A stretch of DNA of 64,000 nucleotides from Actinomyces respiraculi (GTDB lineage Bacteria; Actinomycetota; Actinomycetes; Actinomycetales; Actinomycetaceae), in NCBI RefSeq assembly GCF_014595995.2, contig NZ_CP063989.1, positions 248,001-312,000 of the forward strand, read 5' to 3'. A program made the position numbers and the translations under genes. The notes below the pieces were generated by a model. It searched no databases, was not told where the DNA came from, and worked only from the letters and a program-made list of their open reading frames with translations. Shown here piece after piece: positions 36,497 to 45,870 of this stretch (its first letter is position 1; each line of letters opens with the position of its first letter).

Positions 36497-37080
36497 AAGC
36501 CCCGGGCCCCGCGGCGCCCGCCTGCACCGTGCTGGTGTGATCACCGCGATTCTCCTCCAGGGCGCTCCGACCGCGTCGCCCGCCTGCACCGCGCTGGTGT
36601 GCGTGCGGCGGGCACCAACCACGGCCGGCGCCGACCACCGACGTCCGGGCTCCCGCGATCATGCCGTGTTCCTCCTGGCGGGATGAGCGTCGAGGCCGGC
36701 CGTGTGCGCCGTGTGGGGCACGTGCCTGCCTGGCACCCGGCCCCACCGGGGGGGGGCGGGGCGCCTGATGCACCTCTTGGCCACAGCCCGCCCCGACCTG
36801 TCTGGGCGCCGCAGAAACCACGGAACCCCAACGACCTGAGAAGTCGCGACACTCTCTGACCAGGGATCAGTGACAGGTGCCGGGCCCCAGCTCCCCCACC
36901 GGCGCGCCACGGCAGCGGATCTGGGCACACACAGCAACAGCTCCCAAGCGCCACCGACGTCCTAAGACATCACAACGGCCAAACACCGTACTCTCCAGAG
37001 CAAAACAAGGGGTTCGATGCTGGCGGGCATGGGGGCAGGGTGGCGGGGCACGGGCCTGACGCTGGTAGTGTTGCCGACAG

Positions 37081-37153
37081 GCCCTCGTAGCTCAGGGGAT
37101 AGAGCACCGCTCTCCTAAAGCGGGTGTCGGACGTTCGAATCGTCTCGGGGGCA
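37081..37153 (+). tRNA. tRNA-Arg (CCU anticodon)
   Basis: 73 nt: acceptor GCCCTCG / CGGGGGC (one G-U), D-arm AGCTCAGGGGATAGAGC, anticodon loop CTCCTAA with anticodon CCT, T-arm ACGTTCGAATCGT. CCA is not encoded. It reads AGG codons. Confidence 0.95.
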
Positions 37154-37397
37154 CGCAAGCCCCTGGTGCTCCAGGGCATGCAGATCGGGGCTCGGGGTCG
37201 CGAAAGCGCTCGGAGCCCCGATCTCCGCTCTTATCTCCTCTCTATGCCCGCACATCGGCACCACGGGCCGTCGTTCTTAGCCTGGACGGCCTCGGGGACG
37301 ATGATCCCCTTGTGACGACGAGCTCGATGTGCGCTTGCCTCCCTCGTCCCGGTGCGCCGCCGCGGTGCGCCGCCTACCGCCCGATATGTTGTGGGAT

Positions 37398-40300
37398 ATG
37401 ACGCCCTCACTCTTCTCATTCGGCCGCAACCGCCGCGAGACCGCCGCGTCCCAGGACGCGGCGGAGGGCACTACCGCGTCCGCGCCGAGCGCCCCCACCG
37501 AGCCGCCCGTCCCGGCGCCGCTCAGCGCCCGCTCCCAGGCGGTCGAGGAGGCCCTCGCTACTTGGCGCCAGGAGCTCGTCGACCTCGGCGGGGTCGCCAG
37601 CCTCGATGACATCACCCTGCTCGACGGCGTCGTCGACCTCACGGCGGCCCACCCCTCGGGCATCGCCCAGCTCTACGCCGGGCGCGCCACCCTCCTGTCC
37701 AGCCTCGTGCGTGAGCGCAGCGCCCTCGGCGTCGCCCGCCAGTCCCTGCGTGAGGTCGCCGGGCGAACGGACCTGCTGGCCCGGCAGTTCGGTGTCGCCC
37801 CCGTCTACCTGGCCATCGGCGTCGCCTCCTGGACCCAGGTGGTCGAGCCCGACGGCGAGGGACCCGACAGCGAGGGACCCGTCGCGCCTGAGGCTGCCGA
37901 CAGTGCCGGCACCGGCGCCCCTGCCGACAGCACCCCTGCTGACGCCGATGCCGTGGATCCGGCCCCCGTCCCCTTCACCCGCAGTGTCAACGCCCCGGTC
38001 CTCCTGCGCCCCGTGCGCCTGGCCGCCACCAGCACGGACACCGCCATCACCCTCGACCCCTCCGTCGAGCTCAACCCGGTCCTCACCCGGGCGCTGCGCG
38101 AGGCCGGCTCCAGCGCCGACGTCGAGGCCCTGGCCAGCGACTCCCTGTCCGCCGAGGGCTTCACCCCCCGTGCCGCCCTCACCCGCATCGGCTCGCTCGG
38201 CCGTGAGTTCCTGCGCGACTTCATCGTCCATGAACGTCTGGTCATCGGCGCCTTCGTCCACCCGGGCCAGGCCCTGGTCGAGGACTTCGACGCCACCCTC
38301 GAGCGCTCCCGAGCCTCCGCCCTCGTCGCCGCCCTCGCCGGCGACGAGCCCGCCCGCCAGGCCCTCGACGTCGCCCTGCCCCCCGCCCAGCTCACGGACC
38401 GCGCCCCCGAGCAGGAGCGGGGTGCCGGAGACCTCGACGTCGCCCAGCTCGCCGCCGTCGAAGCCGTCTCCTCCGGCGCCTCCATCCTCCTGGACGCGCC
38501 TCCGGGCTCCGACGTCGCCGCGACCCTGGCCGCCGTCCTCGCCGACGCCGCCGCCTCCGGCCGCACCGTCCTGCACGTGCCCGCCACGAGTGCAGACGGC
38601 CACGCCGTCGCCGATGCCCTGGGCGAGCTGGGGCTGGGAGGCCTGGTCCTGGACCTCACGGAGGACGCGGCCTGGCGCCGCCACGCGGCCGAGGCCATCA
38701 AGGAGTCCCTGGGCGCCCAGCCGCCGGAGCTGGACGTCGCCGCCATCGTCGACCTGCGTGAGCGCCTGACCACCCTGCGTGAGCGCCTGGGCGGCAGCGT
38801 CGACGCCCTCCACGAGGACCGTGAGCCCTGGGGTGTGTCCGCCTACGAGGCTCTTCAGCAACTCGCCGAGCTCACCAGCGGCCGTGCCCGCACCCGCACG
38901 ACTGCCCGCGTCGCCGGGCACGGTCTGCCGCGTCTGGACGAGGCGGGGCGGGAGCGTGCCCGCACCCTGCTGCACCGCGCCCACAGCCTGGGCATCCTGA
39001 GTGGGCGGCGCACGTCGTCGGCCTGGAGCAGCCTGACGGTCACGGACATCGACGAGGCCACGGACGCCCTCGCCCGGCTCACCCGCCTGACCGACGACCT
39101 CCTGCCCGCGGTGCTCCAGGACATCGCCGACGCCGCCTCCACCACGGGCATGACCCGCGCCACCACCCTGGCCGAGTGGGTGGAGCAGCTGGAGGTGCTC
39201 GACTCCATCCGCGACAGCCTCGACGTCTTCGTGCCGGAGGTCTTCGAGCGCTCCGCCGCGGACATGGTCATCGCCACCGCCACCAAGCAGTGGCGCGAGA
39301 CGCGTTCCTTGCATATGAGCGCTTCGGACCGGCGTCGCTTCACCAAGCAGGCGAAGGACCTCGTGCGCCCCGGCCGCGCGGTGGAGGATCTGCACGCCGA
39401 GCTCGTCAAGGTCCAGCATGCTCGCGAGAAGTGGCGCCACCACCACCCCGACGGCGGCTGGCCGCGGCTCCCGCAGCACCTGGACGTCATGGAGGACTCC
39501 GCCACCCGGGCCCGGGAGGTTCTCGAGCAGCTGCAGCCCCTGTTCGGGACCGCTGAGGACTCTCCTGTCCTCATCGATATCGGGCTCGATGACCTCCTGG
39601 CCCGGGCGCGGGCTCTGGTCGACGACGACGTCACGGCCCAGAAGCTTCCCGAGGTCAATCGGGTGGTCCGCGAGCTGGATGAGCTCGGACTCGCGCCCCT
39701 GGTGGCGGACCTGGCCGAGCGCGGGGTGCCGGACGAGGAGCTGGACGCCGAGCTCACCTACTGCTGGTGGGCCTCCGTGCTCAGCCGCCTCCTGCGCGAG
39801 GATTCGCGCCTGGTGGGCCTGGACACCGGTGTGCTGGCCGAGTGGGCGGAGGCGCTGCGCGACCTGGACACCATGCAGGTGGACACCCTGCCGGGGCCGG
39901 TCGGCCAGGCCTGGGCTGAGCGCGTGCACACTGCCGTCGAGGAGGACAAGGATCAGGCCCGCTCCCTGTACGTGGCCCTGTCGCGCGAGGACGGTGTGCC
40001 GCTGCGGGAGATTCTGGCGCGCCATCCGGTGGCGATGGTCGCCAAGCCCGTGTGGATCGTCCCGCCGACCCTGGTGCCGCAGGTCTTCGACCCGCAGGCG
40101 GTTGTCGACCTTGCCGTCCTGGACGCGAGTGCCCCGATCCCGGTCTCGCAGGTGCTGCCAGCCTTCGTGCGCGCCGAGCAGGTGCTTGTCGTGGGTGACC
40201 CGCGCCGGGCCACGAGCGGGCTGGCCTCCGAGCTCGGCCCGCTGCTGCCCCGCGTGACGCTGCCGACGACGCGCAACACCCTGGACGCTGAGATCGCGGC

Positions 40301-41579
40301 CTTCCTTGCCCGCAACGGCTATGAGGACGTGGTCGAGGCCGTGCCCGCACCGCCGGGCGCCCTGGGCCTGAGCCTCGACCTCGTGGACGGGCGGGGCATG
40401 CCGGCCCCGGGGCAGACGGCGGTGGAGTCGGTGCCGGCGGAGGTCGAGCGGGTGGTCGACCTCGTCATCGAGCACGCCCTCACGCGCCCGGAGGAGTCCC
40501 TGGGGGTCGTGGCCCTCAACGCCCGCCACGCCGAGGAGCTGCGCCGGGCGACGACGTCGGCCGCCGCCGGCTCGCCGGCGCTGGAGGGCTTCTTCGCGGG
40601 GGGCATCGCAGAGCCCTTCGTCGTCGTCGACCTCAGTGAGGCCCGTTCCCTGCGCCGCGACCACGTGATCGTCTCGGTGGGTTACGCCAAGACCCCGCAC
40701 GGGCGCACGATCCACTCTTTCGGTGCGGTCTCGGACGCCGGTGGGATGGTGGGCCTGGTGGAGGCCCTGTGCGCCTCACGCGGCACCACCCAGGTGGTCT
40801 CGAGCCTGGGCCCCGAGGACATTGACCCGGACCGCCTGCACTCGCCGGGCGCCCGCCTGCTGCGCGAGGTCCTGGTGCGGGCCTCGGGGGAGGGTGTCGA
40901 GGAGGCGCACGCCCAGGAGCAGTCCCCGGGCCGTCTCCTGGTGGACCTGGCGGAGCAGCTGTGGCGCAAGGGCCTGACGGTCGTGCCGCGCTACGGCCTG
41001 GAGGGCGGCGTGCGCATCCCGCTGGCCATCGGGCACCCGGACTACCCGGGCGAGCTCTTCGTGGCCGTGCTTACCGACGACGCCGAGTACGTGGCTGAGC
41101 GCAGCCTGCGCCGTCGTGACCGGCACTGGGTCGAGCGCCTGCGCCGACGCGGGTGGCGGGTGCACATGGCCTTCTCCATGTCCTTGTTCGTCGACGCCGA
41201 GGCCGAGGCTGCCGCGATCGAGGAGCAGGTGCTGGCGGTGCTCAGCGCCCGCGCGGAGGTGACGACCCCGGCGGTTGCCGCGGTCCCGGCGCGTGTCGAG
41301 GAGGCGGACGACCTGCCCGCTGACGCCGTCGAGGCACAGCCCGATGCCGAGGACCGCGAGCCCGTGCGCGGCCTGCGCCCGCCAATCGCCCAGGGTCTGC
41401 CCCTGCAGGCCTACTCCGACGACCAGCTCGATGACCTGGTGGCCTGGATCCGTTCCGACGGCATTGCGCGCGAGGAGGCCGAGGAGATCGAGGAGCTGCG
41501 CGCGACGCTCGGCCTGCTGCGGCGCGGCTCCGGTATCGACGCGGTGCTCGCGAACGCGGTGCGCCGCTCACGGGCGTGA
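37398..41579 (+). CDS. Large degenerate SF1 helicase-like protein with C-terminal endonuclease-fold domain
   Basis: A 1393-residue cytoplasmic protein of the DUF4011-type actinobacterial helicase group. The N-terminal region (about 50-330) starts QAVEEALATWRQELVDLGG. The position of the Walker A loop reads LLDAPPGSDVAAT (about 375) instead of GPPGTGKT, lacking the catalytic Lys, so ATP hydrolysis may be lost. The AAA_12-like C-terminal helicase part includes VVDLSEARSLRRDHVIVSVGY. An MTES_1575-type restriction-endonuclease fold follows (about 1195-1290; GLTVVPRYGLEGGVRIPLA, HPDYPGELFVAVLTDDAEY, RRDRHWVERLRRRGW). DNA or RNA processing is likely; the exact role is unknown. ATG 37398 is in a good context. 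The small gene at 41576 overlaps the stop. Confidence 0.8.
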   Translation: MTPSLFSFGRNRRETAASQDAAEGTTASAPSAPTEPPVPAPLSARSQAVEEALATWRQELVDLGGVASLDDITLLDGVVDLTAAHPSGIAQLYAGRATLLSSLVRERSALGVARQSLREVAGRTDLLARQFGVAPVYLAIGVASWTQVVEPDGEGPDSEGPVAPEAADSAGTGAPADSTPADADAVDPAPVPFTRSVNAPVLLRPVRLAATSTDTAITLDPSVELNPVLTRALREAGSSADVEALASDSLSAEGFTPRAALTRIGSLGREFLRDFIVHERLVIGAFVHPGQALVEDFDATLERSRASALVAALAGDEPARQALDVALPPAQLTDRAPEQERGAGDLDVAQLAAVEAVSSGASILLDAPPGSDVAATLAAVLADAAASGRTVLHVPATSADGHAVADALGELGLGGLVLDLTEDAAWRRHAAEAIKESLGAQPPELDVAAIVDLRERLTTLRERLGGSVDALHEDREPWGVSAYEALQQLAELTSGRARTRTTARVAGHGLPRLDEAGRERARTLLHRAHSLGILSGRRTSSAWSSLTVTDIDEATDALARLTRLTDDLLPAVLQDIADAASTTGMTRATTLAEWVEQLEVLDSIRDSLDVFVPEVFERSAADMVIATATKQWRETRSLHMSASDRRRFTKQAKDLVRPGRAVEDLHAELVKVQHAREKWRHHHPDGGWPRLPQHLDVMEDSATRAREVLEQLQPLFGTAEDSPVLIDIGLDDLLARARALVDDDVTAQKLPEVNRVVRELDELGLAPLVADLAERGVPDEELDAELTYCWWASVLSRLLREDSRLVGLDTGVLAEWAEALRDLDTMQVDTLPGPVGQAWAERVHTAVEEDKDQARSLYVALSREDGVPLREILARHPVAMVAKPVWIVPPTLVPQVFDPQAVVDLAVLDASAPIPVSQVLPAFVRAEQVLVVGDPRRATSGLASELGPLLPRVTLPTTRNTLDAEIAAFLARNGYEDVVEAVPAPPGALGLSLDLVDGRGMPAPGQTAVESVPAEVERVVDLVIEHALTRPEESLGVVALNARHAEELRRATTSAAAGSPALEGFFAGGIAEPFVVVDLSEARSLRRDHVIVSVGYAKTPHGRTIHSFGAVSDAGGMVGLVEALCASRGTTQVVSSLGPEDIDPDRLHSPGARLLREVLVRASGEGVEEAHAQEQSPGRLLVDLAEQLWRKGLTVVPRYGLEGGVRIPLAIGHPDYPGELFVAVLTDDAEYVAERSLRRRDRHWVERLRRRGWRVHMAFSMSLFVDAEAEAAAIEEQVLAVLSARAEVTTPAVAAVPARVEEADDLPADAVEAQPDAEDREPVRGLRPPIAQGLPLQAYSDDQLDDLVAWIRSDGIAREEAEEIEELRATLGLLRRGSGIDAVLANAVRRSRA

Positions 41580-41800
41580 GCACCGTGGGGCGTGAGCGCC
41601 GTCGGCACCGCCGGGTTGTCGCGTTGTCCGCAACGGATCGCGAGCGGGTGGCTCGCGGGGAGCTGCCGGAGGCTGAGGCTGAGGTGGAGCGGCGCCGGGG
41701 CCTGGACGCGCTGACACAGGCGCGTGCGCGTCCCGACGGCGCCGGTGAGCAGGCCAATGACGCCCGGCTGCTCGCCGAAGTACCGCCGCACTGGGGCTGA
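41576..41800 (+). CDS. Small Arg/Glu-rich protein overlapping the helicase gene
   Basis: A 74-residue protein. Its GTG overlaps the stop of the preceding gene (GTGA), a pattern that indicates translational coupling. It is highly charged: RERRRHRRVVALSATDRERV, then an acidic helical middle and PPHWG at the end. I do not recognise the family. It could be a cofactor of the helicase-like protein; that rests only on the overlap. Confidence 0.6.
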   Translation: MSTVGRERRRHRRVVALSATDRERVARGELPEAEAEVERRRGLDALTQARARPDGAGEQANDARLLAEVPPHWG

Positions 41801-41812
41801 ACCCGCCGCACG

Positions 41813-41851
41813 ACGACGCCCGTCCTTCCCCAGGGGAACGACGGGCGTCGT
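41813..41851. terminator. Bidirectional terminator between the helicase operon and mscL
   Basis: Stem ACGACGCCCGTC / GACGGGCGTCGT with an internal CCCC/GGGG extension, between convergent genes. Confidence 0.8.
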
Positions 41852-41908
41852 GACGAGACTCGGCCGGCAGTGGCCGACAGAGGTCGGCTCAGTGGCCCGC
41901 TCAGTGGC

Positions 41909-42289
41909 TCACTTGGAGCCAGCGGCGAGCAGGTCGCGGATCTGGACGAGGAGCTCGGCCTCGGTGGGGTCGGCCGGAGCCTCCTCCTCGGTCTTGCGGC
42001 GCTCCTTGATCTTGTTGAGCGGCACGACGATGGCGAAGTACACGGCGACGGCCACGAGCAGGAAGTTGACGATCGCGGTGATGATCGTACCGGGCCTCAC
42101 GACGGAGCCATTGATGGCGAAGGAGAGCACGTCGTCGAAGTTGGGTTGGCCGACGACGCCGGCGATGATCGCCATGATGACGTCGGTGATCGCGGTGACG
42201 ATCGGGCTGAAGGCGGCGCCGATGATGACGGCGACGGCCAGCTCGAGGGCATTGCCCTTGGCGATGAACTCCTTGAATCCGTTAATCAA
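41909..42289 (-). CDS. mscL: Large-conductance mechanosensitive channel
   Basis: A 126-residue channel protein with the MscL signature GFKEFIAKGNALELAVAVIIGAAF at its beginning (residues 3 onward), transmembrane helices at about 15-40 and 70-92, a periplasmic loop, and a cytoplasmic helix ending IRDLLAAGSK. It opens on membrane stretch to release solutes during osmotic downshock. TTG 42289 is the start; AGGA precedes it by seven bases, and no in-frame ATG gives a better protein. Confidence 0.95.
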   Translation of the reverse strand: MINGFKEFIAKGNALELAVAVIIGAAFSPIVTAITDVIMAIIAGVVGQPNFDDVLSFAINGSVVRPGTIITAIVNFLLVAVAVYFAIVVPLNKIKERRKTEEEAPADPTEAELLVQIRDLLAAGSK

Positions 42290-42404
42290 GAGGGTCCTTT
42301 CTGTGGGGTGCCGGTGTGGCACATGCGCTGACTGGCACAGACGGGCCGATGACAACGCGGAACGGGTTGGAAACGTGCTGCCGAGTAGCGGCGAACATGC
42401 CGTG

Positions 42405-43070
42405 TCAAGGACTCAGCACGATACCGAGGGTACCTTGTGTCGCTGCTCCGACGACAACGGTTGCCGCCGACGCGGGAACGGCGAGGCTGACGAGAGTGGT
42501 CTGAGTCCCGGAATCCCAGTGATTCGTCCGCTCCTCTGTGTGCGCGAGCACCACCCTCGCCCCCGCCGCCACGACGACGGACTCACCCGACCCCGAGGGG
42601 TCCGCGGCCACGACGTCGACGACGCTGCCCACCTGGGCCAGCTCCGCGCCGATGTCGACTGGGACCTGGACGAGCCGCTCGGCGGGGGACAGGCCGACGG
42701 CGAGCGCGGCGGATGTCATCGTCGTCGCCAGGACGGTCCCCTCCTCCAGGGCAACGGCCGCCCGGCAGCCGATGACGCTCTCGTCCGCCAGTCCAGCGCG
42801 TGGCAGTGCGGCCTGCGGGACCTCGCGCCACTCGACGTCGGACTCGTTGAGGATCGCCCCGGCGCTGACCGGGCGGGCCAGCACCAGGACGCTGGTCGTC
42901 TGAGGGCCGGCCGGGCGCATGATGCTCAGCGCGAGGGCGAGGACCGCGCCCAGGCACAGGCCCACGACGAGGTGGCGCGAGCGCCACAGCAGGAGGGACG
43001 GCCGTGGTGGACGACGCCGTCCCGGGCCGGGGGCGCGGGACGGGGCGGAGGGCGAGCGACGGTGCGGCAT
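42405..43070 (-). CDS. SAF-domain membrane-anchored protein
   Basis: A 221-residue protein with a basic, Pro/Arg-rich cytoplasmic head (1-28), one transmembrane helix (about 33-50) and an SAF domain (about 58-125) with VLVLARPVSAGAILNESDVEWREVP. The layout resembles CpaB/RcpC-like and FlgA-like proteins, which assist assembly of pili or flagella. No pilus genes are nearby, so the role is open. In Mycobacterium a SAF-domain gene (Rv0991-Rv0985c region) sits in a comparable place beside mscL. Confidence 0.8.
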   Translation of the reverse strand: MPHRRSPSAPSRAPGPGRRRPPRPSLLLWRSRHLVVGLCLGAVLALALSIMRPAGPQTTSVLVLARPVSAGAILNESDVEWREVPQAALPRAGLADESVIGCRAAVALEEGTVLATTMTSAALAVGLSPAERLVQVPVDIGAELAQVGSVVDVVAADPSGSGESVVVAAGARVVLAHTEERTNHWDSGTQTTLVSLAVPASAATVVVGAATQGTLGIVLSP

Positions 43071-43195
43071 GCGCCCACCATCGCTCCTCGGGCCCGCGTC
43101 CTCACCCTGGGGGCACGCGGGCTGTGGATTCGCGGGCCACGGCCTGTCGCGGAGGGCGGCTGTGGAGCCCCGGGGCCCGGGTGCCGGGCTGGGGC

Positions 43196-43846
43196 TCAGG
43201 CCCCGGAGGAGAATGCTGAGCCCTCGAGCAGGAACCAGGACTCCGAGGTGATGACCGCGTCGACGGCAACGTCGTGCTCCTCGACGGGTAGTGGACCCGC
43301 CACGAGCTCGTCCGGGTGGACCATGGCGAAGATCTGGGTGCCGTCGGCACGCAACGGCAGCATCCGGTCGTACCAGCCCCCGCCCTGCCCCAGGCGGCGA
43401 CCACGCCGGTCCACCGCCAAGGCCGGGACGATCAGGGCCTGCACCCGGCCGACCTCCTCAGCGGGCAGGACCTCGCCGCCAGGTCCCGGCGGACGGCCGG
43501 GAGCGTGCTCAGCGAGATCCTCCTCGCCCCGGTAGTAGCTCCACGAGCGTGAGAGCTGAGGCCCGAGCACGGGCAGCAGGACGTTCACGCCCGCCTCGCG
43601 CAGACGCTCCAGGAGCAGGCGCGTGCAGGGCTCGTGGGAGACCGAGACGTAGGCGGCGACGCCGCTCAGGCCTTGGACGGCCTGCAGGGCGTGGTCGGTG
43701 ACGGCCTCGCAGGCGGCGTCGTGACCGGTGGTGGGGTGACGGTGGTGTTGATGCCGGTGCCGGCGCAGGACCTGACGCAGCTGCTCCTTCGCGTCGCTGA
43801 CCTCTAACTCGTCGGTGACGGGCAGTGGGTGGGTCGGTGTAGTCAT
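43196..43846 (-). CDS. 5-formyltetrahydrofolate cyclo-ligase
   Basis: A 216-residue enzyme that converts 5-formyl-THF to 5,10-methenyl-THF using ATP, returning an inactive folate to the pool. It shows AKEQLRQVLRRHR near the N-terminus, the substrate loop LIVPALAVDRRGRRLGQGGGWYDR (cut here to its core RRGRRLGQGGGWYDR) and AVITSESW at the end. Length is normal. It is divergent from glp, as Rv0992c is from its neighbours in Mycobacterium. Confidence 0.9.
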   Translation of the reverse strand: MTTPTHPLPVTDELEVSDAKEQLRQVLRRHRHQHHRHPTTGHDAACEAVTDHALQAVQGLSGVAAYVSVSHEPCTRLLLERLREAGVNVLLPVLGPQLSRSWSYYRGEEDLAEHAPGRPPGPGGEVLPAEEVGRVQALIVPALAVDRRGRRLGQGGGWYDRMLPLRADGTQIFAMVHPDELVAGPLPVEEHDVAVDAVITSESWFLLEGSAFSSGA

Positions 43847-43966
43847 AACCCCATTCTCTCAGGTGCGCCGGTGGGGTCCATGCGTGCCTCGCCCGAGTAG
43901 CCTGACGACCCGGGGCGCCCCGTTGCCCCGCACCGTTCCGGCAGGCCCGCCGCACCAGGAGGCACC

Positions 43967-45178
43967 ATGAGAACCGTCGCCGAGCACCTGTCCGCCTGCC
44001 TCGACATCGCCCAGGCGGCCGCTCCCCTTGATGTGGTCCTGCCCGACGCTGTCGGGTGTGTCCTCGCGGAGGACGTCGTCGCCGACATCGACCTGCCCGC
44101 CCTCGACCTGGCGGGCCTCGATGGCTACGCAGTGCGCACCGTCGACCTTGAGGACGCCTCACCGGACCACCCGGTCCGCCTCGATGTCATGGATGCCGTG
44201 CGTGCCGGTGATGTTCGGCCGACCCGCCTGGTGCCCGGCTCCGCGGTGCTCATCGACTCGGGGGCCCCGATGCCGACGGGGGCGGATGCCGTCGTCGCCT
44301 GGACGGACACGGACCGCGGCACCTCGCAGGTGCAGGTGCGCACCTGCACCACCGTGGGGCAGAACGTCCGCCGACGTGGCGAGGACGTCACGGCCGGCAC
44401 CACCGTCCTGCCGCAGGGGACCCGCGTCTCCGCCCGCCAGGTGGCCCTGCTGGCCGGCGTGGGACGCCAGCGGGTCAAGGTCCGCCCGGCCCCGCGCGTG
44501 GTCATCGTGTCCATCGGCGATGAGCTGGTCGAGCCGGGCAGCCCCCGTGAGAGTGGCGACGTCTACGACGCCAATGGCCACGCCCTGGCCTCGGCGGTGA
44601 CGGACGCCGGGGGCCAGGCCTTCCGCGTCGCCGCCGTGCCCGACGAGCTGCGGGCGCTGTCGGAGACGATCGAGGACCAGCTTGTGCGCGCCGACGTCCT
44701 CATCACGACGGGCGGGCTGTCCGTCGGCCAGGGGGACACGGTCAAGGATGTGCTGGCACCGCTGGGCTCGGTGCGCTTTGACGCGGTCGCCATGTCGCCC
44801 GGCCGCCAGCTCGGCGTTGGCACGGTGGAGGGCACCCCGATCTTCTGCCTGCCCGGTGACCCGGTGGGGGCGCAGATCGCTTTCGAGACCTTCGTGCGCC
44901 CGGTGCTGCGGCAGATCGCCGGCTGGGCATCGCTGCACCGCACCTCCCTGCCGGCCCAGGTGAGCACGGGCTGGCACTCGCCGTCGGGCAAGCGGGAGTT
45001 CGTCCCGGTGCACCTGACGGGCTCCCCCTCGAAGGGCTACCAGGCGGAGCCGACCTGCGAGCCGGGGACCTACCGGCTGCTGGGCCTGGCGCGGGCGAAC
45101 GCCGTCGTCGTCGTGCCCGAGGAGACGACGACGGTGGTGGCGGGGGACCGCCTGCACTGCCTGCTGCTGGACGCCTGA
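43967..45178 (+). CDS. glp: Gephyrin-like molybdotransferase (MoeA family)
   Basis: A 403-residue enzyme that inserts molybdate into molybdopterin. The order of MoeA domains is standard: DLPALDLAGLDGYAVR (domain III), GAPMPTGADAVV, then the MoCF-binding fold with VVIVSIGDELVEPG, VYDANGHALA, ITTGGLSVGQGDTVKDVL and the C-terminal domain. Corynebacterial homologues named Glp also bind FtsZ. Upstream, where many actinobacteria carry galU, there is only a short gap. An acetyltransferase gene follows one base after the stop. Confidence 0.93.
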   Translation: MRTVAEHLSACLDIAQAAAPLDVVLPDAVGCVLAEDVVADIDLPALDLAGLDGYAVRTVDLEDASPDHPVRLDVMDAVRAGDVRPTRLVPGSAVLIDSGAPMPTGADAVVAWTDTDRGTSQVQVRTCTTVGQNVRRRGEDVTAGTTVLPQGTRVSARQVALLAGVGRQRVKVRPAPRVVIVSIGDELVEPGSPRESGDVYDANGHALASAVTDAGGQAFRVAAVPDELRALSETIEDQLVRADVLITTGGLSVGQGDTVKDVLAPLGSVRFDAVAMSPGRQLGVGTVEGTPIFCLPGDPVGAQIAFETFVRPVLRQIAGWASLHRTSLPAQVSTGWHSPSGKREFVPVHLTGSPSKGYQAEPTCEPGTYRLLGLARANAVVVVPEETTTVVAGDRLHCLLLDA

Positions 45179-45179
45179 C

Positions 45180-45869
45180 GTGGGCGGGGCCCTGGCCCGG
45201 CTGACGGGTCGGCTGGGACGGCCCGGGCGCCGGTACCCGTGGCCCGTGGTGCTGCGCGAGTCTGCGGTGACGGTGCGCGGGCTGGCGCGCGGCCCGCAGA
45301 CGGTGGTGCTGCGGCCGCTGTCGGTGAGTGACGAGGAGCCGTGGTCGAGCCTGCGCCAGGCCGACGATGCCCGCCTGTCGCGCTGGGAGGCGAGCCTGCC
45401 GCCGGGCTCGGGCGAGCAGGCACCATCGTTCAGCCGTTACGTGCGGCGCTCGTGGGCGCAGGCGCGTCGCGGAGAGGTCATGCCCTTTGCCTTGGAGGTC
45501 GACGGCGTCTTCGCCGGCCAGATCACGGTGTCTCCGATCCAGTGGGGTTCGCTGCGCCAGGCGATGGTCGGCTACTGGATCGGCGGCGCCTGGGAGGGGC
45601 GGGGCGTCATGACCCTGGCGCTGGCGATGGTCATTGACCACCTGCTGAGGCCGCAGGTGGGTCTGCACCGGGTGGAGGTGGCGGTCCGGCCGGACAATGC
45701 GCGCAGCCTGGCGGTATGCCGTCGGCTGGGGCTGGAGCGCGAGGGCCTGCGCCGCGGGCTCATGCATATCGACGGCGAGTGGGCGGACCACGTGGTGCAC
45801 GTGCGTACGGCGGAGCAGATGGAGGCCGACGGCGCCCTGGTGGCCCGGCTGGCCGCCAAGGCCCGCTGA
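45180..45869 (+). CDS. GNAT N-acetyltransferase, RimJ/RimL type
   Basis: A 229-residue protein with a GNAT fold like ribosomal-protein N-acetyltransferases. It has TVVLRPLSVSDEEPWSSLR, a central YWIGGAWEGRGVMTLAL carrying the acetyl-CoA loop (G-x-G-x-x-T-variant), and VRPDNARSLAVCRRLGLEREGL. Start GTG 45180 lies immediately after the glp stop, so the two are cotranscribed. It corresponds in position to Rv0995 (rimJ) of Mycobacterium. The substrate is not certain. Confidence 0.88.
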   Translation: MGGALARLTGRLGRPGRRYPWPVVLRESAVTVRGLARGPQTVVLRPLSVSDEEPWSSLRQADDARLSRWEASLPPGSGEQAPSFSRYVRRSWAQARRGEVMPFALEVDGVFAGQITVSPIQWGSLRQAMVGYWIGGAWEGRGVMTLALAMVIDHLLRPQVGLHRVEVAVRPDNARSLAVCRRLGLEREGLRRGLMHIDGEWADHVVHVRTAEQMEADGALVARLAAKAR

Positions 45870-45870
45870 G

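Larger units (their letters stand above)
35983..37080. repeat. Intergenic repeat mosaic B
   Basis: No protein gene is supported. The 1.1-kb gap holds a 25-bp tandem repeat leading into module R1 (36061-36210), hairpin R2 (36324-36496), a degenerate R3 hairpin (about 36595-36715) whose loop matches the 53859-53905 region, and a single arm of the 55-kb palindrome (CTCTGACCAGGGATCAGTGACAGG type, about 36855-36878). A head-only R1 copy in reverse lies at about 36946-36976. The mosaic parallels 14.0-15.0 kb and 53.7-55.2 kb. Confidence 0.78.

Noticed and set aside
37416-40715. A 1099-codon minus-strand frame
   Set aside because: Shadow of the large helicase-like gene, with no motif of its own.
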